From Candidatus Marinarcus aquaticus (GTDB lineage Bacteria > Campylobacterota > Campylobacteria > Campylobacterales > Arcobacteraceae): 64,000 bases of DNA. Below the pieces are notes generated by a model, which ran no database searches, was not told the origin of the DNA, and worked only from the letters and a program-made list of their open reading frames with translations. The stretch is taken from NCBI RefSeq assembly GCF_004116335.1, contig NZ_PDKN01000004.1, positions 1 to 64,000 on the forward strand, in the 5' to 3' direction. Of the stretch, positions 26,898 to 35,616 are shown in pieces; the stretch's first letter is position 1; every line of letters starts with the position of its first letter. A program made the position numbers and the translations under genes.

Positions 26898-29861
26898 TCG
26901 CAAAAATTGTAGGGTAGTTGCGATGATGTCATCATCATCTTTTGAAGGAGACTTAATGGTCTGCTTTGTGTCATCTTCTTTGGTAAAGGTGATATTCATC
27001 TCATAACTGGAGATGGTTTTAATCTCTTTTTGAAGCGCATAAATTTTAATTAAAATCAGCTCAATAAACTGTTTGGTTGGAATATCTGGTTTTCCAAATC
27101 GGTCTTCCATCTCCTCTTCAATGGTATAGACTTCCTCTTTATTTACCGCTTTTGAAAGACGTCTGTACAACTCTAAACGTACTCTGTCTTGGGTAATATA
27201 ATCACTGCTGATATAGGCACTGATGGCAAGTTTAATATCCACCGTTTTGTGTGTTGTTTTATTCTCACCACTCAGACTTGCCAAGGCATCTTCAAGCATT
27301 TTAAGATAGAGACCATAACCAATTTGTTTGATGTGTCCACTTTGAGCTTCTCCAATGATATTTCCACCCCCTCGGATTTCCAAATCTTGATGGGCTAACG
27401 CCGTACCACTTCCTAAATATGAGTTTGACTCCAGTGCGACTAAGCGTTTGATGGCATCTTGCGTGATACGTTTTTTATCTTCAACCACAAAGTAACAAAA
27501 ACCCTCTTTGTTTCCACGCCCTACTCGACCTCGAAGTTGATGCAAATCAGCAATTCCAAATCGGTCTGCCCCATCAATGACAATGGTATTGGCTTGTGGC
27601 AAGTGAAGTCCTGATTCCACAATAGAAGTGGCTAAAAGAATATCAAACTGACCTTCACTGAACGCGTCAATGATTTTTTCAGCATCGGCTGGTTTGATTT
27701 GAGAGTGAATGATCTCGATTTTAATATTGGGTAAAATGGATTCTAAGTCCGCTTTTTTTGCCTCAATGGAAGCGATGTTATTATGCACATAAAAAAGCTG
27801 TCCACCTCGTCGTTTCTCTCTTAAAATAATCTCTTTAATGAGCTGTTCACTGTACTCTTTGACATAGGTTCTTACTCCCAGTCGCTCGCTTGGTGGCGTT
27901 AAAAGTGAACTCATCCCTTTAAGCTTACTTAATGCCAAGTTCAATGTTCTAGGAATGGGAGTCGCACTCATGGAGAAGATATGCACATCCTCTCTTAAAG
28001 CTTTAAGTTTCTCTTTTTGTTTCACTCCAAACTTATGCTCTTCATCAATGATGACAAGTGCTAAGTTGTTGGTTTTAACTCCAAGCAGTGAATGTGTTCC
28101 CACTACTAAGTCATAGACTCCTTGCTCTAAACCTTTTTTTATCTCATTTTTCTCTTTTGTGGAGCTTTTTCCATCAAGTTTTGCCATTTTAAGTCCCAAA
28201 GGGGCAAACCGTTTTTGCATACTGTGAAAGTGTTGCGTAGCAAGCAGCGTTGTTGGACAAATAAACAAAGATTGATACCCATTGACAAAACACGCCAAAA
28301 TAGCATTCATCGCCACTTCAGTTTTACCAAATCCCACATCACCGCTTAACAATCTGTCCATCACACGACCCGAACTTAAATCATCAAATATCTCTTTGAC
28401 TGAACGATTTTGGTCTTTGGTGTACTCAAAACCTGCACTTAAAGCAAACTGTTTAAGCGTTTCACTGTTGGTATCCATTTGAATTCCATTGACCAACTCT
28501 CTGGCAGCTGCCAGTTGTATGATATCATTGGCAATGGCAAACAGACGCTCTTTGACTTTGGATTTTAGTTTAGCAAAGCTTCCTTTCCCCAGTTTATCAA
28601 GCATTGCATAACTTGAACCATCTGCAACATATCGGTCAATGACATCAATGTTTTCAACAGGCAACAACAGTTTGTCTTCATTGGCATACATCACAATCAC
28701 AAAATCACGTTTTGCACCCATAACAACCACAGGTTCAATGCCTTTAAATTGTCCTATTCCATACTCTTCATGCACCACATAATCACCCACTTGAAGCTCA
28801 TCAAGTACGAGTTTGACACGTTTTTTACGCCGCTTTTTATGCTCTTTATTCAGCGATAAAATCACCTCATCATCACTGACAAGGTTAATGATATAATCTT
28901 CTAAAACATACTTAATGTTTTTATTGGCCAAATCGAAATCATGCGCTTTGATTTTGGCTTCAGAAGCAGAGATAATGGTGAGTTTTTTGCCTTCATGAAA
29001 GGTGATAAACTCTTGAATATTTGCAGGACTGACCACTTCATAATTTCTGCTTTTGGGTACTTTTGGAAGCGTCAAAAACTTCTCTTTATGAACTCTTTTG
29101 GCATCAAAAATATAGGCTTCTTCCAGTTCATCTAACGCTTCATACGTTATATAAGTATTCAATCGTTGCGGAAGATACTCTCCTAAGTCATCCAAATACC
29201 AAAATCCCAAAGAGTGAATGTCTTGAATAAAGGCATCCGTTTGCACCTTTTGAATTTCGTCATTGATTTTTTCAAAATGCTCTTCATTGAGTGCTAAAAA
29301 GGCAGGGTTTATTGTAAACGACTCAATCTCTTCTTTATTGGATTTTTGATCTTCAATATCAAACTGTCGAATACTCTCTACTTCATCATCAAATAAAGAG
29401 ATTCTGTATCCAAAACTGTTTCCTAAAGGGCAAATATCAATGATATCTCCACGAACAGAAACCTCCCCTTCACTCGTAACAATATCCACAAAATAGTATC
29501 CCCAGTTAAAGAGTTTGGATTTAAACGTTTCTATATCTAACGTTTGTGCAAACTCTATGGTAAAGCTGTCAAAACACTGCTCTTTTGGAAGGGCAAAACT
29601 GATGGTTCGTAAAGGAGCAATAAGCACTTTGTTTTGTTTTTTATAATTGTAGTATTCTCCTAAAACTTTGGTGATGTGCTGTAACTCTTCACTAAAAGAG
29701 AGCAAATCATCCCCAAAATTGGCTCTAAAATCAGCTAAAACGAATGGTTGCAAACCACTGAATGCCACGATATCTCGTCCAACGATGGCTTGTTTGTCAT
29801 CATTAACAACCAAAAGTTGACACTCATTTTTACTCTTAAAAAATTCAAAAAGGTGTTGCAT
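26892..29861 (-). CDS. mfd: Transcription-repair coupling factor Mfd
   Basis: 989 residues, shorter than E. coli Mfd (about 1148), as is usual in this phylum. It removes stalled RNA polymerase and recruits UvrA. The polymerase-binding CarD-like module (LQVGDYVVHEEYGIGQFKGIE, about 355-420) precedes the translocase with GDVGFGKTEVAMNA, DEEHKFG, SMSATPIPRTLNL and QLRGRVGRG, followed by the TRCF C-terminal domain. Its ATG overlaps the stop of the 95-residue gene upstream (TAATG). Confidence 0.98.
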   Translation of the reverse strand: MQHLFEFFKSKNECQLLVVNDDKQAIVGRDIVAFSGLQPFVLADFRANFGDDLLSFSEELQHITKVLGEYYNYKKQNKVLIAPLRTISFALPKEQCFDSFTIEFAQTLDIETFKSKLFNWGYYFVDIVTSEGEVSVRGDIIDICPLGNSFGYRISLFDDEVESIRQFDIEDQKSNKEEIESFTINPAFLALNEEHFEKINDEIQKVQTDAFIQDIHSLGFWYLDDLGEYLPQRLNTYITYEALDELEEAYIFDAKRVHKEKFLTLPKVPKSRNYEVVSPANIQEFITFHEGKKLTIISASEAKIKAHDFDLANKNIKYVLEDYIINLVSDDEVILSLNKEHKKRRKKRVKLVLDELQVGDYVVHEEYGIGQFKGIEPVVVMGAKRDFVIVMYANEDKLLLPVENIDVIDRYVADGSSYAMLDKLGKGSFAKLKSKVKERLFAIANDIIQLAAARELVNGIQMDTNSETLKQFALSAGFEYTKDQNRSVKEIFDDLSSGRVMDRLLSGDVGFGKTEVAMNAILACFVNGYQSLFICPTTLLATQHFHSMQKRFAPLGLKMAKLDGKSSTKEKNEIKKGLEQGVYDLVVGTHSLLGVKTNNLALVIIDEEHKFGVKQKEKLKALREDVHIFSMSATPIPRTLNLALSKLKGMSSLLTPPSERLGVRTYVKEYSEQLIKEIILREKRRGGQLFYVHNNIASIEAKKADLESILPNIKIEIIHSQIKPADAEKIIDAFSEGQFDILLATSIVESGLHLPQANTIVIDGADRFGIADLHQLRGRVGRGNKEGFCYFVVEDKKRITQDAIKRLVALESNSYLGSGTALAHQDLEIRGGGNIIGEAQSGHIKQIGYGLYLKMLEDALASLSGENKTTHKTVDIKLAISAYISSDYITQDRVRLELYRRLSKAVNKEEVYTIEEEMEDRFGKPDIPTKQFIELILIKIYALQKEIKTISSYEMNITFTKEDDTKQTIKSPSKDDDDIIATTLQFLRK

Positions 29862-30148
29862 TATTTTGCTTCTTCAAAATCATTGGTAGAGTGGTCAAAC
29901 TTATAGGCTTGCCAAGGCAGTTCATCGAGTTGAAAAATCAATTTACACTCTTTAAAACCACTCTTTTTTAATCCCACTTTCACCACTTCTAAAATATAGG
30001 CTTTGGTTGAAAATGTCGTGGTATTTGAAGTTGCAGTATACACTAACTCTTCCCCTTCTACTAAAACAAAACCCTCTTTTTTAAGATGTTTATTAAACCG
30101 TTCTTTATCTTCCAAGCCTTCAACATCTACAACCAATATGAGTTCCAC
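29861..30148 (-). CDS. Small conserved protein, unknown function
   Basis: 95 residues, acidic and soluble. It starts at GTG 30148 after a good AAGGAG site (MELILVVDVEGLEDK). A strand-helix-strand pattern is suggested, but no motif is recognised. It lies between a DUF445 gene (9 bases upstream) and mfd (1-base overlap), so it is probably co-expressed with both. Confidence 0.65.
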   Translation of the reverse strand: MELILVVDVEGLEDKERFNKHLKKEGFVLVEGEELVYTATSNTTTFSTKAYILEVVKVGLKKSGFKECKLIFQLDELPWQAYKFDHSTNDFEEAK

Positions 30149-30157
30149 AATTTCTCC

Positions 30158-30865
30158 TTATTTAATTATTGCGGCAATAAGCCCAATAGCACCACCAAAA
30201 ACGGCACCCCAAACCACAAGCCAACCCAAATGCTCTTTAATCATGGTTTGTACAATCTCTTTGACCATCTTAGGTGTGAGTTCTTCTAATCGTCTGTTGA
30301 CTACTGCACCTATTTTTTCGTGGATATCATCAGTAACATGACTGTTTTCTAAGCTCTCATGCAATGCTTTTTGAAAGGAGTCATTTTTTGAAATACTCAC
30401 CAATGAAGCTTGCAACTTTTTAATAAAAGGCTCTTTGAGTGGTTCCAGTGCTGCTTCACCACCAAACATGCCCAACATTCCACCAAAAGATGATTCAACC
30501 ACAGCTGTTTTGAGTGAGTCAAACGCAGGTGTAAAATCTGTTTTTTCTAAAATGGGCGTTAAGTTAAAATGCGACTCCTTTGAAGTCACCTCTTGTTCAA
30601 AAAATGTTTGTAAATTTTCTTGCGTAAAAAACTGCGTCATCATCAAATGATGAATCCCCTCTTTAAACTGAGTAAATTGGTTTTCAACCACACCACTTCC
30701 ATATAAAAAAGGCACCTTTTCAAACAACATATGCACTGCAATGGCATTGGTCAAAGCCCCACTTAACGCAAAAAGCCCTACCATTAATAAAATGTCGTTG
30801 TTTAAAAAAAAGCCTACAATGGCTATAACAAAAGCCATCAAATTTGAAATCAAAGATTTATTCAT
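30158..30865 (-). CDS. DUF445-family membrane protein
   Basis: 235 residues. Two N-terminal membrane helices (about 8-45, with FALSGALTNAIAVHMLFEKVPFLYGSGV, the DUF445 signature) and one at the C-terminus (about 212-233: GWLVVWGAVFGGAIGLIAAII) enclose a helical soluble region. The family function is not known. It opens a run with the 95-residue protein and mfd. Confidence 0.85.
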   Translation of the reverse strand: MNKSLISNLMAFVIAIVGFFLNNDILLMVGLFALSGALTNAIAVHMLFEKVPFLYGSGVVENQFTQFKEGIHHLMMTQFFTQENLQTFFEQEVTSKESHFNLTPILEKTDFTPAFDSLKTAVVESSFGGMLGMFGGEAALEPLKEPFIKKLQASLVSISKNDSFQKALHESLENSHVTDDIHEKIGAVVNRRLEELTPKMVKEIVQTMIKEHLGWLVVWGAVFGGAIGLIAAIIK

Positions 30866-30997
30866 CGATGTTTTCCTTTTATTTATTTTAAAAACGGGAT
30901 TTTAGCATAAAAATACTTACTGCCTAATAGCCTGTATGACGTAACTTGCTTGTAATCAATTTGTTCTACAATTTTGCAAATTCAAGGATAAAAACAG

Positions 30998-32734
30998 ATG
31001 ATAGATGTAGAAAAAGAGATAATGAAGAAGTTTCCAAACTTGGAAAAAGACAGTTCCATACTGAAAAAATCACTGCTTAAAATAGCCAAACGTATCGTAC
31101 ACGAAGATACCATCAATCAATTTATACAAGATAATGCTCATCTCAAAGGGTTTGAGTTTATTGATGCGGTGTTGGAGTATTTTGATTTTGATTATACCGT
31201 TTCAAGTAATGACATGGAAAATATTCCAAGCACAGGCAAAGTGGTCATTATTGCCAATCACCCTTTAGGTGGTTTGGATGCACTTTGTCTGCTTAAACTC
31301 ATTGGACAAATAAGACGTGATGTAAAAATCATTGCCAACGATTTTTTAGCAGGCTTTGATGCGCTGAAATCACTTTTTATTCCCATTGATAATTTTAAAG
31401 TCAAACAGTCTAAAAAAGACATTAAAACCATTTATGAGGCACTTGAAAATGAACATGCCATCATTATTTTTCCTGCAGGAGAAGTGAGTCGAGTGAGTGC
31501 GAAAGGGATAAAAGATCCCGTATGGTCAAAAGGATTTTTAAATTTTGCGATCAACGCCAATGCACCTATTTTACCTATTTTTGTAGATGGCAAAAACTCA
31601 CGTACGTTCTATACGATTTCTGTGTTAAACAAAACTTTTTCTACCCTTCTTTTAAGCAATGAGATGTTCAATAAAAAGTCTAAAAACATCAATATCAAAG
31701 TAGGAGAACTCATTCCAAACGAGTTCATTGCACCCAAGGGTATCGATAAAAAGTACCTGATTAATCTCTATAAAAAACATCTTTACAGCTTGAAAAAAGG
31801 GAAAAAATCTTACTTTATTACACAAAAGGCCATCTCTCATCCCCAAGACCCAAGAGCGATTAAAGAGGAGCTTAAAACGGCACAACTCATTGGACAAACC
31901 AGCGACGGTAAAAAAATCTATTTGTATGATTACAGCGATGATTCCATTGTATTAAAGGAGCTTGGACGACTTCGAGAAATAAGCTTTCGCAAAGTGGGTG
32001 AAGGAGTGAATAAAAAACGCGACACCGACAAATATGACATTTACTATCGACATATTATTTTATGGGACGAAGAGGCATTAGAAATTGTGGGAGCTTACCG
32101 TATTGGAGAGAGCAATTTTATCAAAGAACATTTGGGTATGGAGGGTTTTTATTCACACTCTTTGTTTAAATTCTCCAATGAATTGTATAAAAAATTGGAC
32201 AACTCCATTGAATTGGGACGAAGTTTTGTACAACCAAAATATTGGGGCACAAGAGCATTGGATTATTTGTGGTATGGTATTGGTGCGTATTTAAAACAAA
32301 ATCCACATATAAAATATATGTTTGGACCCGTGAGTTTAAGCAGTACATACCCTAAAACGGCCAAAGATTTGATTATTTTTTATTATGATTACTACTTTAA
32401 AAGCAAACAAAAATTCGCCGAACCCAAACAACCCTACCAATACCACAACTCAATTGTAGATATACAAGAGTTGTACTCTTTAGACAGTGCAAAAAAAGAT
32501 TTTAAGAATCTCAAATTTGCACTTTCAAACATGCAAGTAACGGTACCAACGCTTTATAAACAGTATGCTGATTTGTGTGAAGCAGATGGGGTTCAATTTT
32601 TAGGGTTTAATGTGGATAAGAGTTTTTCGGATTGTATCGATGGTTTTATTTTAGTCGATGTTACTAAAATCAAAACTTCACAAAAAGAGCGCTATATTGA
32701 AAATAAGAAAAAAAGAAAAAATCAAGAGGGTTAA
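30998..32734 (+). CDS. olsF: OlsF-like bifunctional acyltransferase for ornithine (aminolipid) synthesis
   Basis: 578 residues in two domains. Residues about 70-280 are a PlsC-type O-acyltransferase: ANHPLGGLD with His88 and Asp94, a spacing of H-x5-D rather than the common H-x4-D, and FPAGEVSR near 155. Residues about 310-510 are a GNAT-like N-acyltransferase (VGAYRIGES, ELGRSFVQPKYWG), as in OlsB and acyl-homoserine-like hemolysins. This domain order matches OlsF, which N-acylates ornithine and then O-acylates it to make ornithine lipids at the inner membrane. Single gene with AAGGA as its ribosome site; a shared hairpin follows its stop. Confidence 0.85.
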   Translation: MIDVEKEIMKKFPNLEKDSSILKKSLLKIAKRIVHEDTINQFIQDNAHLKGFEFIDAVLEYFDFDYTVSSNDMENIPSTGKVVIIANHPLGGLDALCLLKLIGQIRRDVKIIANDFLAGFDALKSLFIPIDNFKVKQSKKDIKTIYEALENEHAIIIFPAGEVSRVSAKGIKDPVWSKGFLNFAINANAPILPIFVDGKNSRTFYTISVLNKTFSTLLLSNEMFNKKSKNINIKVGELIPNEFIAPKGIDKKYLINLYKKHLYSLKKGKKSYFITQKAISHPQDPRAIKEELKTAQLIGQTSDGKKIYLYDYSDDSIVLKELGRLREISFRKVGEGVNKKRDTDKYDIYYRHIILWDEEALEIVGAYRIGESNFIKEHLGMEGFYSHSLFKFSNELYKKLDNSIELGRSFVQPKYWGTRALDYLWYGIGAYLKQNPHIKYMFGPVSLSSTYPKTAKDLIIFYYDYYFKSKQKFAEPKQPYQYHNSIVDIQELYSLDSAKKDFKNLKFALSNMQVTVPTLYKQYADLCEADGVQFLGFNVDKSFSDCIDGFILVDVTKIKTSQKERYIENKKKRKNQEG

Positions 32735-32741
32735 CAACATT

Positions 32742-32772
32742 GAGTTTAAAACGTTTAAGCGTTTTGAAACTC
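32742..32772. terminator. Hairpin terminator between convergent olsF and kinase genes
   Basis: GAGTTTAAAACG and CGTTTTGAAACTC pair with one bulge around TTTAAG. The hairpin overlaps the last codons of the minus-strand kinase and lies just after the olsF stop. The T run is weak on either side. Confidence 0.5.
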
Positions 32773-34590
32773 TCCTGTAATCGTAAATTTCGCACCCTTA
32801 TCATACTCATACACAATCTTTCCAAAGAGTTGATGGCGAACAATCGTACTCATCAATTTAAGTCCCAAGGTGTTATTTTGTATCTCTTCAAAACTCTTTT
32901 GCAACCCTTTTCCATTATCATGTATGGTCATAATTAACTGCTCATTTTCTTCACAAATAGAGATAAGCAGTGTAGGAGAAGGATTCTCTTTAAATGCATA
33001 TTTAAAAGCATTGGTTACAAGTTCATTCAGAACCAAACCAAATGGCATCGCTTTTTCAATGTTCATTTGAAGTGCATTCATGACAATATCAACTTTCACC
33101 TCTTTATTCATATCATAGGTACGTGCAATGGCTTGAACCAAATCTATCACATACTCTTTAAAGGGGATGTCGTTGATATTGGATGACTCATAGAGTTTTC
33201 GATGCAGTAACTCCATGGTAAAGATTCTCTCTTGAATCTCTATTAAGACTTTTTTGGTTTTAGAATCTTGCACCTCTTCTTCTTGAAGTTCGAGTAATCC
33301 TATGGTTAACGCCAAATTGTTCTTCACACGGTGATGAATCTCTTTGAGTAATATCTCTTTCTCTTTTAAAGATTTACTGATCTCTTTGGTTTTCTCTTCC
33401 ACTTTTTTATCCAAGGTTTGTATGCTGTTTTCAAAGCGATCCAACATCGAATCAAACGCTTGACCTAAAATACCAATGTCATCTTCTCCTTTAACATGAC
33501 TTCTTATATTCTTACTTCCTTGATTGACAAGCAGTGCTGTTTTGGTAATGGTATCGACTTTTGTAAACGCTTTTTTAAATAAAAACAGAATAATCAAAAA
33601 ACTCAACCCAATGGCAATGAGTGTCTCGGTTAATAAAAAAGAGAGCCCTGCATTGTTGCGTTGTTGTATCTCTTTTTTATCAATCGTGTGTGCTAAAAAG
33701 AAGTACTGCCCTTTTGCATTGTTTGAAAGGTTGATGATCCACGTTAAAACTCTGCGCCCTTCAATCTCATGCTCAATGGGTTCATTCTGTTTTGCATTTA
33801 AGATATTTTGCAAGGATAGATTTCCCGTTGGGATATTGCGTACATTGGATAACAAACTGACCGTGTATCGCTCTTTTCTTCGTTGTTCATTTTGCATATA
33901 TAGAGGCTCATCCATTTGACTTTTCATACGATTATTGACCCAAAAGAGTGCTGTTTGTGTACTTGGAAGCGTTGAGTCTTCTAAAAGTTTGGTGTGGATA
34001 TGAGCTTTAAGACTCTTTTCAAAAGGGCCATGCCCTTTGTTTAACTCTTGTCGTGTACATGCCATACTGAGTGTGATATTTTGTGCAGGAAAAAATGTAT
34101 TATAAAAATAGTACTTCTTGTTTTTATATGTTTTGTTCAGTTGGCTTGATTCTACTTCTAGCCATTGATTTAAAACATCTTTTTGATTGTAGTGAAATCT
34201 TTGTGTTTGAGACTCCAAACTCGTTGTCTGATTGCACAGACTCAACACTTTATTTTGGGAAAAACGCTCTAAAACTTCTTCAAGGCTTTTGTTCTGTGAT
34301 TTGCTCTTTAATGTAAGCAGTTCAAGAGCAATCTTTTGTCGGTTTAAATCCATCTCTAACTGCGCTTGCATTTTAATTGATTTTCCCGTCATGGCAAACT
34401 GGTTTGTAATAATACCCAAGGTTCGACTCACATAATCAACCACCTCTTTTTCATTTTTGGCTTGAATTTTAGGCAGTGTCAAAATGGCCCGAATAATTGA
34501 GAACATCACAATGATAATAAAAAAAGCAAAAATAACCTTGGTTGTAAAGGAGTAGTTTTTCAGACGAAAGAGATTAATGATTTTTTCCAA
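32755..34590 (-). CDS. Membrane sensor histidine kinase, HisKA_2 type
   Basis: 611 residues. Membrane helices at about 17-37 and 318-340 flank a periplasmic sensor of about 280 residues. A HAMP-like region (about 345-390) and short coiled coil lead to KEIHHRVKNNLALTIGLLELQ with the phospho-acceptor at His419/420, the HisKA_2 box that differs from all other kinases in this window. The ATPase domain has LVTNAFKYAF and DNGKGL. It starts at a TTG within the response-regulator gene (17-base overlap), so translation is coupled. Confidence 0.9.
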   Translation of the reverse strand: MEKIINLFRLKNYSFTTKVIFAFFIIIVMFSIIRAILTLPKIQAKNEKEVVDYVSRTLGIITNQFAMTGKSIKMQAQLEMDLNRQKIALELLTLKSKSQNKSLEEVLERFSQNKVLSLCNQTTSLESQTQRFHYNQKDVLNQWLEVESSQLNKTYKNKKYYFYNTFFPAQNITLSMACTRQELNKGHGPFEKSLKAHIHTKLLEDSTLPSTQTALFWVNNRMKSQMDEPLYMQNEQRRKERYTVSLLSNVRNIPTGNLSLQNILNAKQNEPIEHEIEGRRVLTWIINLSNNAKGQYFFLAHTIDKKEIQQRNNAGLSFLLTETLIAIGLSFLIILFLFKKAFTKVDTITKTALLVNQGSKNIRSHVKGEDDIGILGQAFDSMLDRFENSIQTLDKKVEEKTKEISKSLKEKEILLKEIHHRVKNNLALTIGLLELQEEEVQDSKTKKVLIEIQERIFTMELLHRKLYESSNINDIPFKEYVIDLVQAIARTYDMNKEVKVDIVMNALQMNIEKAMPFGLVLNELVTNAFKYAFKENPSPTLLISICEENEQLIMTIHDNGKGLQKSFEEIQNNTLGLKLMSTIVRHQLFGKIVYEYDKGAKFTITGEFQNA

Positions 34591-35308
34591 ACAGTTTTAT
34601 CCTATATCCCTCTTCATACAAATTCTCAAAAGGATTACACCCCAATTTATTTTTCAAACGATAAATCAAAGAGCGCAGTTTTGATAAATCGTACACATCC
34701 TCTCGCCATATATAGTTAAAAATAGCATCAAAACTCAAAATTTCGCCTGGGTTATTTGAAAGAATTTCAAAAAGTTTTTTCTCGTTTTTTGTCAGTTTTA
34801 TGATTTCATTGTCGTTGTAAAGTTCAGAATTACAACGGTCAAACTTTAAATTTTCAGTTATTTTTATAAACTTCTCTTTTTTACAAGCAAAGAGTTGTTT
34901 GTTTTTAAAAAAGAATTGATGTTTATGCATAACCGTGCTGATGGCGACTTTAAGCTCTTCTTTTCTACAAGGCTTTATTAAATACGCATACGGTTCAGAC
35001 TCCATTGCTTTACTTAGAATATTGTCGTTATAGTATGAAGTTAAAAAAATAATGGGTATATTATAGTTCTTCCATAAATAGTTTGCCACATCAATGCCTG
35101 TTTTTGTTGAGTTTAAATTAATATCAATGATAGCGACATCAGGAAAGTTATTTTGTACATGCATGATGGCTTTGTCATGAGAGTTGGCAATGCCACTCAC
35201 ATTTAATCCCAACTTTTTGAGTTTTAATTCCATGGCCATGGCAAGAATGGGTTCATCCTCTACTACCAACACATCAAAGTCTCGATTTGCTATTAGATTC
35301 GTTGACAA
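34574..35308 (-). CDS. Response regulator with winged-helix DNA-binding domain
   Basis: 244 residues. Receiver domain with VEDEP, phospho-acceptor Asp62 in IIDINLN and the conserved lysine in LIKPCRKEE, then a C-terminal winged helix (about 160-240: LTKNEKKLFEILSNNPGEIL and LRSLIYRLKNKLG). Start TTG 35308 follows AAGGA. It is paired with the HisKA_2 kinase and divergent from the TonB receptor operon, which it may regulate. A Fur-box-like site lies 20 bases upstream of the start. Confidence 0.88.
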   Translation of the reverse strand: MSTNLIANRDFDVLVVEDEPILAMAMELKLKKLGLNVSGIANSHDKAIMHVQNNFPDVAIIDINLNSTKTGIDVANYLWKNYNIPIIFLTSYYNDNILSKAMESEPYAYLIKPCRKEELKVAISTVMHKHQFFFKNKQLFACKKEKFIKITENLKFDRCNSELYNDNEIIKLTKNEKKLFEILSNNPGEILSFDAIFNYIWREDVYDLSKLRSLIYRLKNKLGCNPFENLYEEGYRIKLFGKNH

Positions 35309-35327
35309 AAAGTCTTCCTTTTTATTT

Positions 35328-35346
35328 AATTTTGATAATCATATTC
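35328..35346. promoter_or_regulatory. Candidate Fur box upstream of the response-regulator gene
   Basis: 14 of 19 bases agree with the Fur consensus (core GATAATCATATTC). It is 20-38 bases ahead of the TTG start at 35308 on the minus strand. A weaker match than the site at 35536. Confidence 0.4.
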
Positions 35347-35424
35347 AGTATTATATATAATTTTATTTAAATTTTCCCTAAATATTAAATATCATTTTTC
35401 TATCATTATATTTATATAGAATCT

Positions 35425-35525
35425 CTTTTGAATAGTTTTAAACTCCTAATATTCACAACTTAGAGCTATTCTTTAATATATTAAATAAGATGCAGCTGTG
35501 CCGTAACAGTTGCATCTTATTTTTT
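35425..35525 (+). ncRNA. Candidate small RNA upstream of the TonB receptor gene
   Basis: Approximate bounds. The 3' end is the terminator at 35485-35526. The 5' end is guessed from -10-like TATATT and TATAGAAT between 35404 and 35416. No protein-coding frame fits. If real it would be about 100 nt, near Fur-like sites, so an iron-responsive regulator is a reasonable idea. The evidence is the orphan terminator only. Confidence 0.35.
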
Positions 35526-35526
35526 C
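35485..35526 (+). terminator. Strong orphan rho-independent terminator
   Basis: Arms 35485-35499 and 35506-35520 form a 15-bp stem with one G-U pair and a 6-base loop, followed by TTTTTCTC. No plus-strand gene precedes it; the receptor gene begins 90 bases further on. Confidence 0.85.
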
Positions 35527-35535
35527 TCTCTTTTT

Positions 35536-35554
35536 AATAATGATTATCATAATA
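35536..35554. promoter_or_regulatory. Candidate Fur box of the TonB receptor operon
   Basis: AATAATGATTATCATAATA matches 15 of 19 positions of the Fur consensus GATAATGATAATCATTATC. It lies about 65 bases ahead of the receptor ATG, where a promoter would be. It fits repression by iron-loaded Fur. Confidence 0.65.
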
Positions 35555-35616
35555 TCATTTTTTAATCATTTTTTATCAATACAATACCATCATCAAAAAT
35601 TAAATGGAGAGAGTTT

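Larger units (their letters stand above)
35309..35616. other. Intergenic region between the two-component system and the TonB receptor
   Basis: Very AT-rich, 308 bases, no open frame that I trust. It holds two Fur-box-like sites (35328-35346, 35536-35554), one strong plus-strand terminator (35485-35526) and -10-like sequences near 35404-35416. The terminator has no upstream coding sequence on its strand, which points to a small RNA. Confidence 0.6.
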
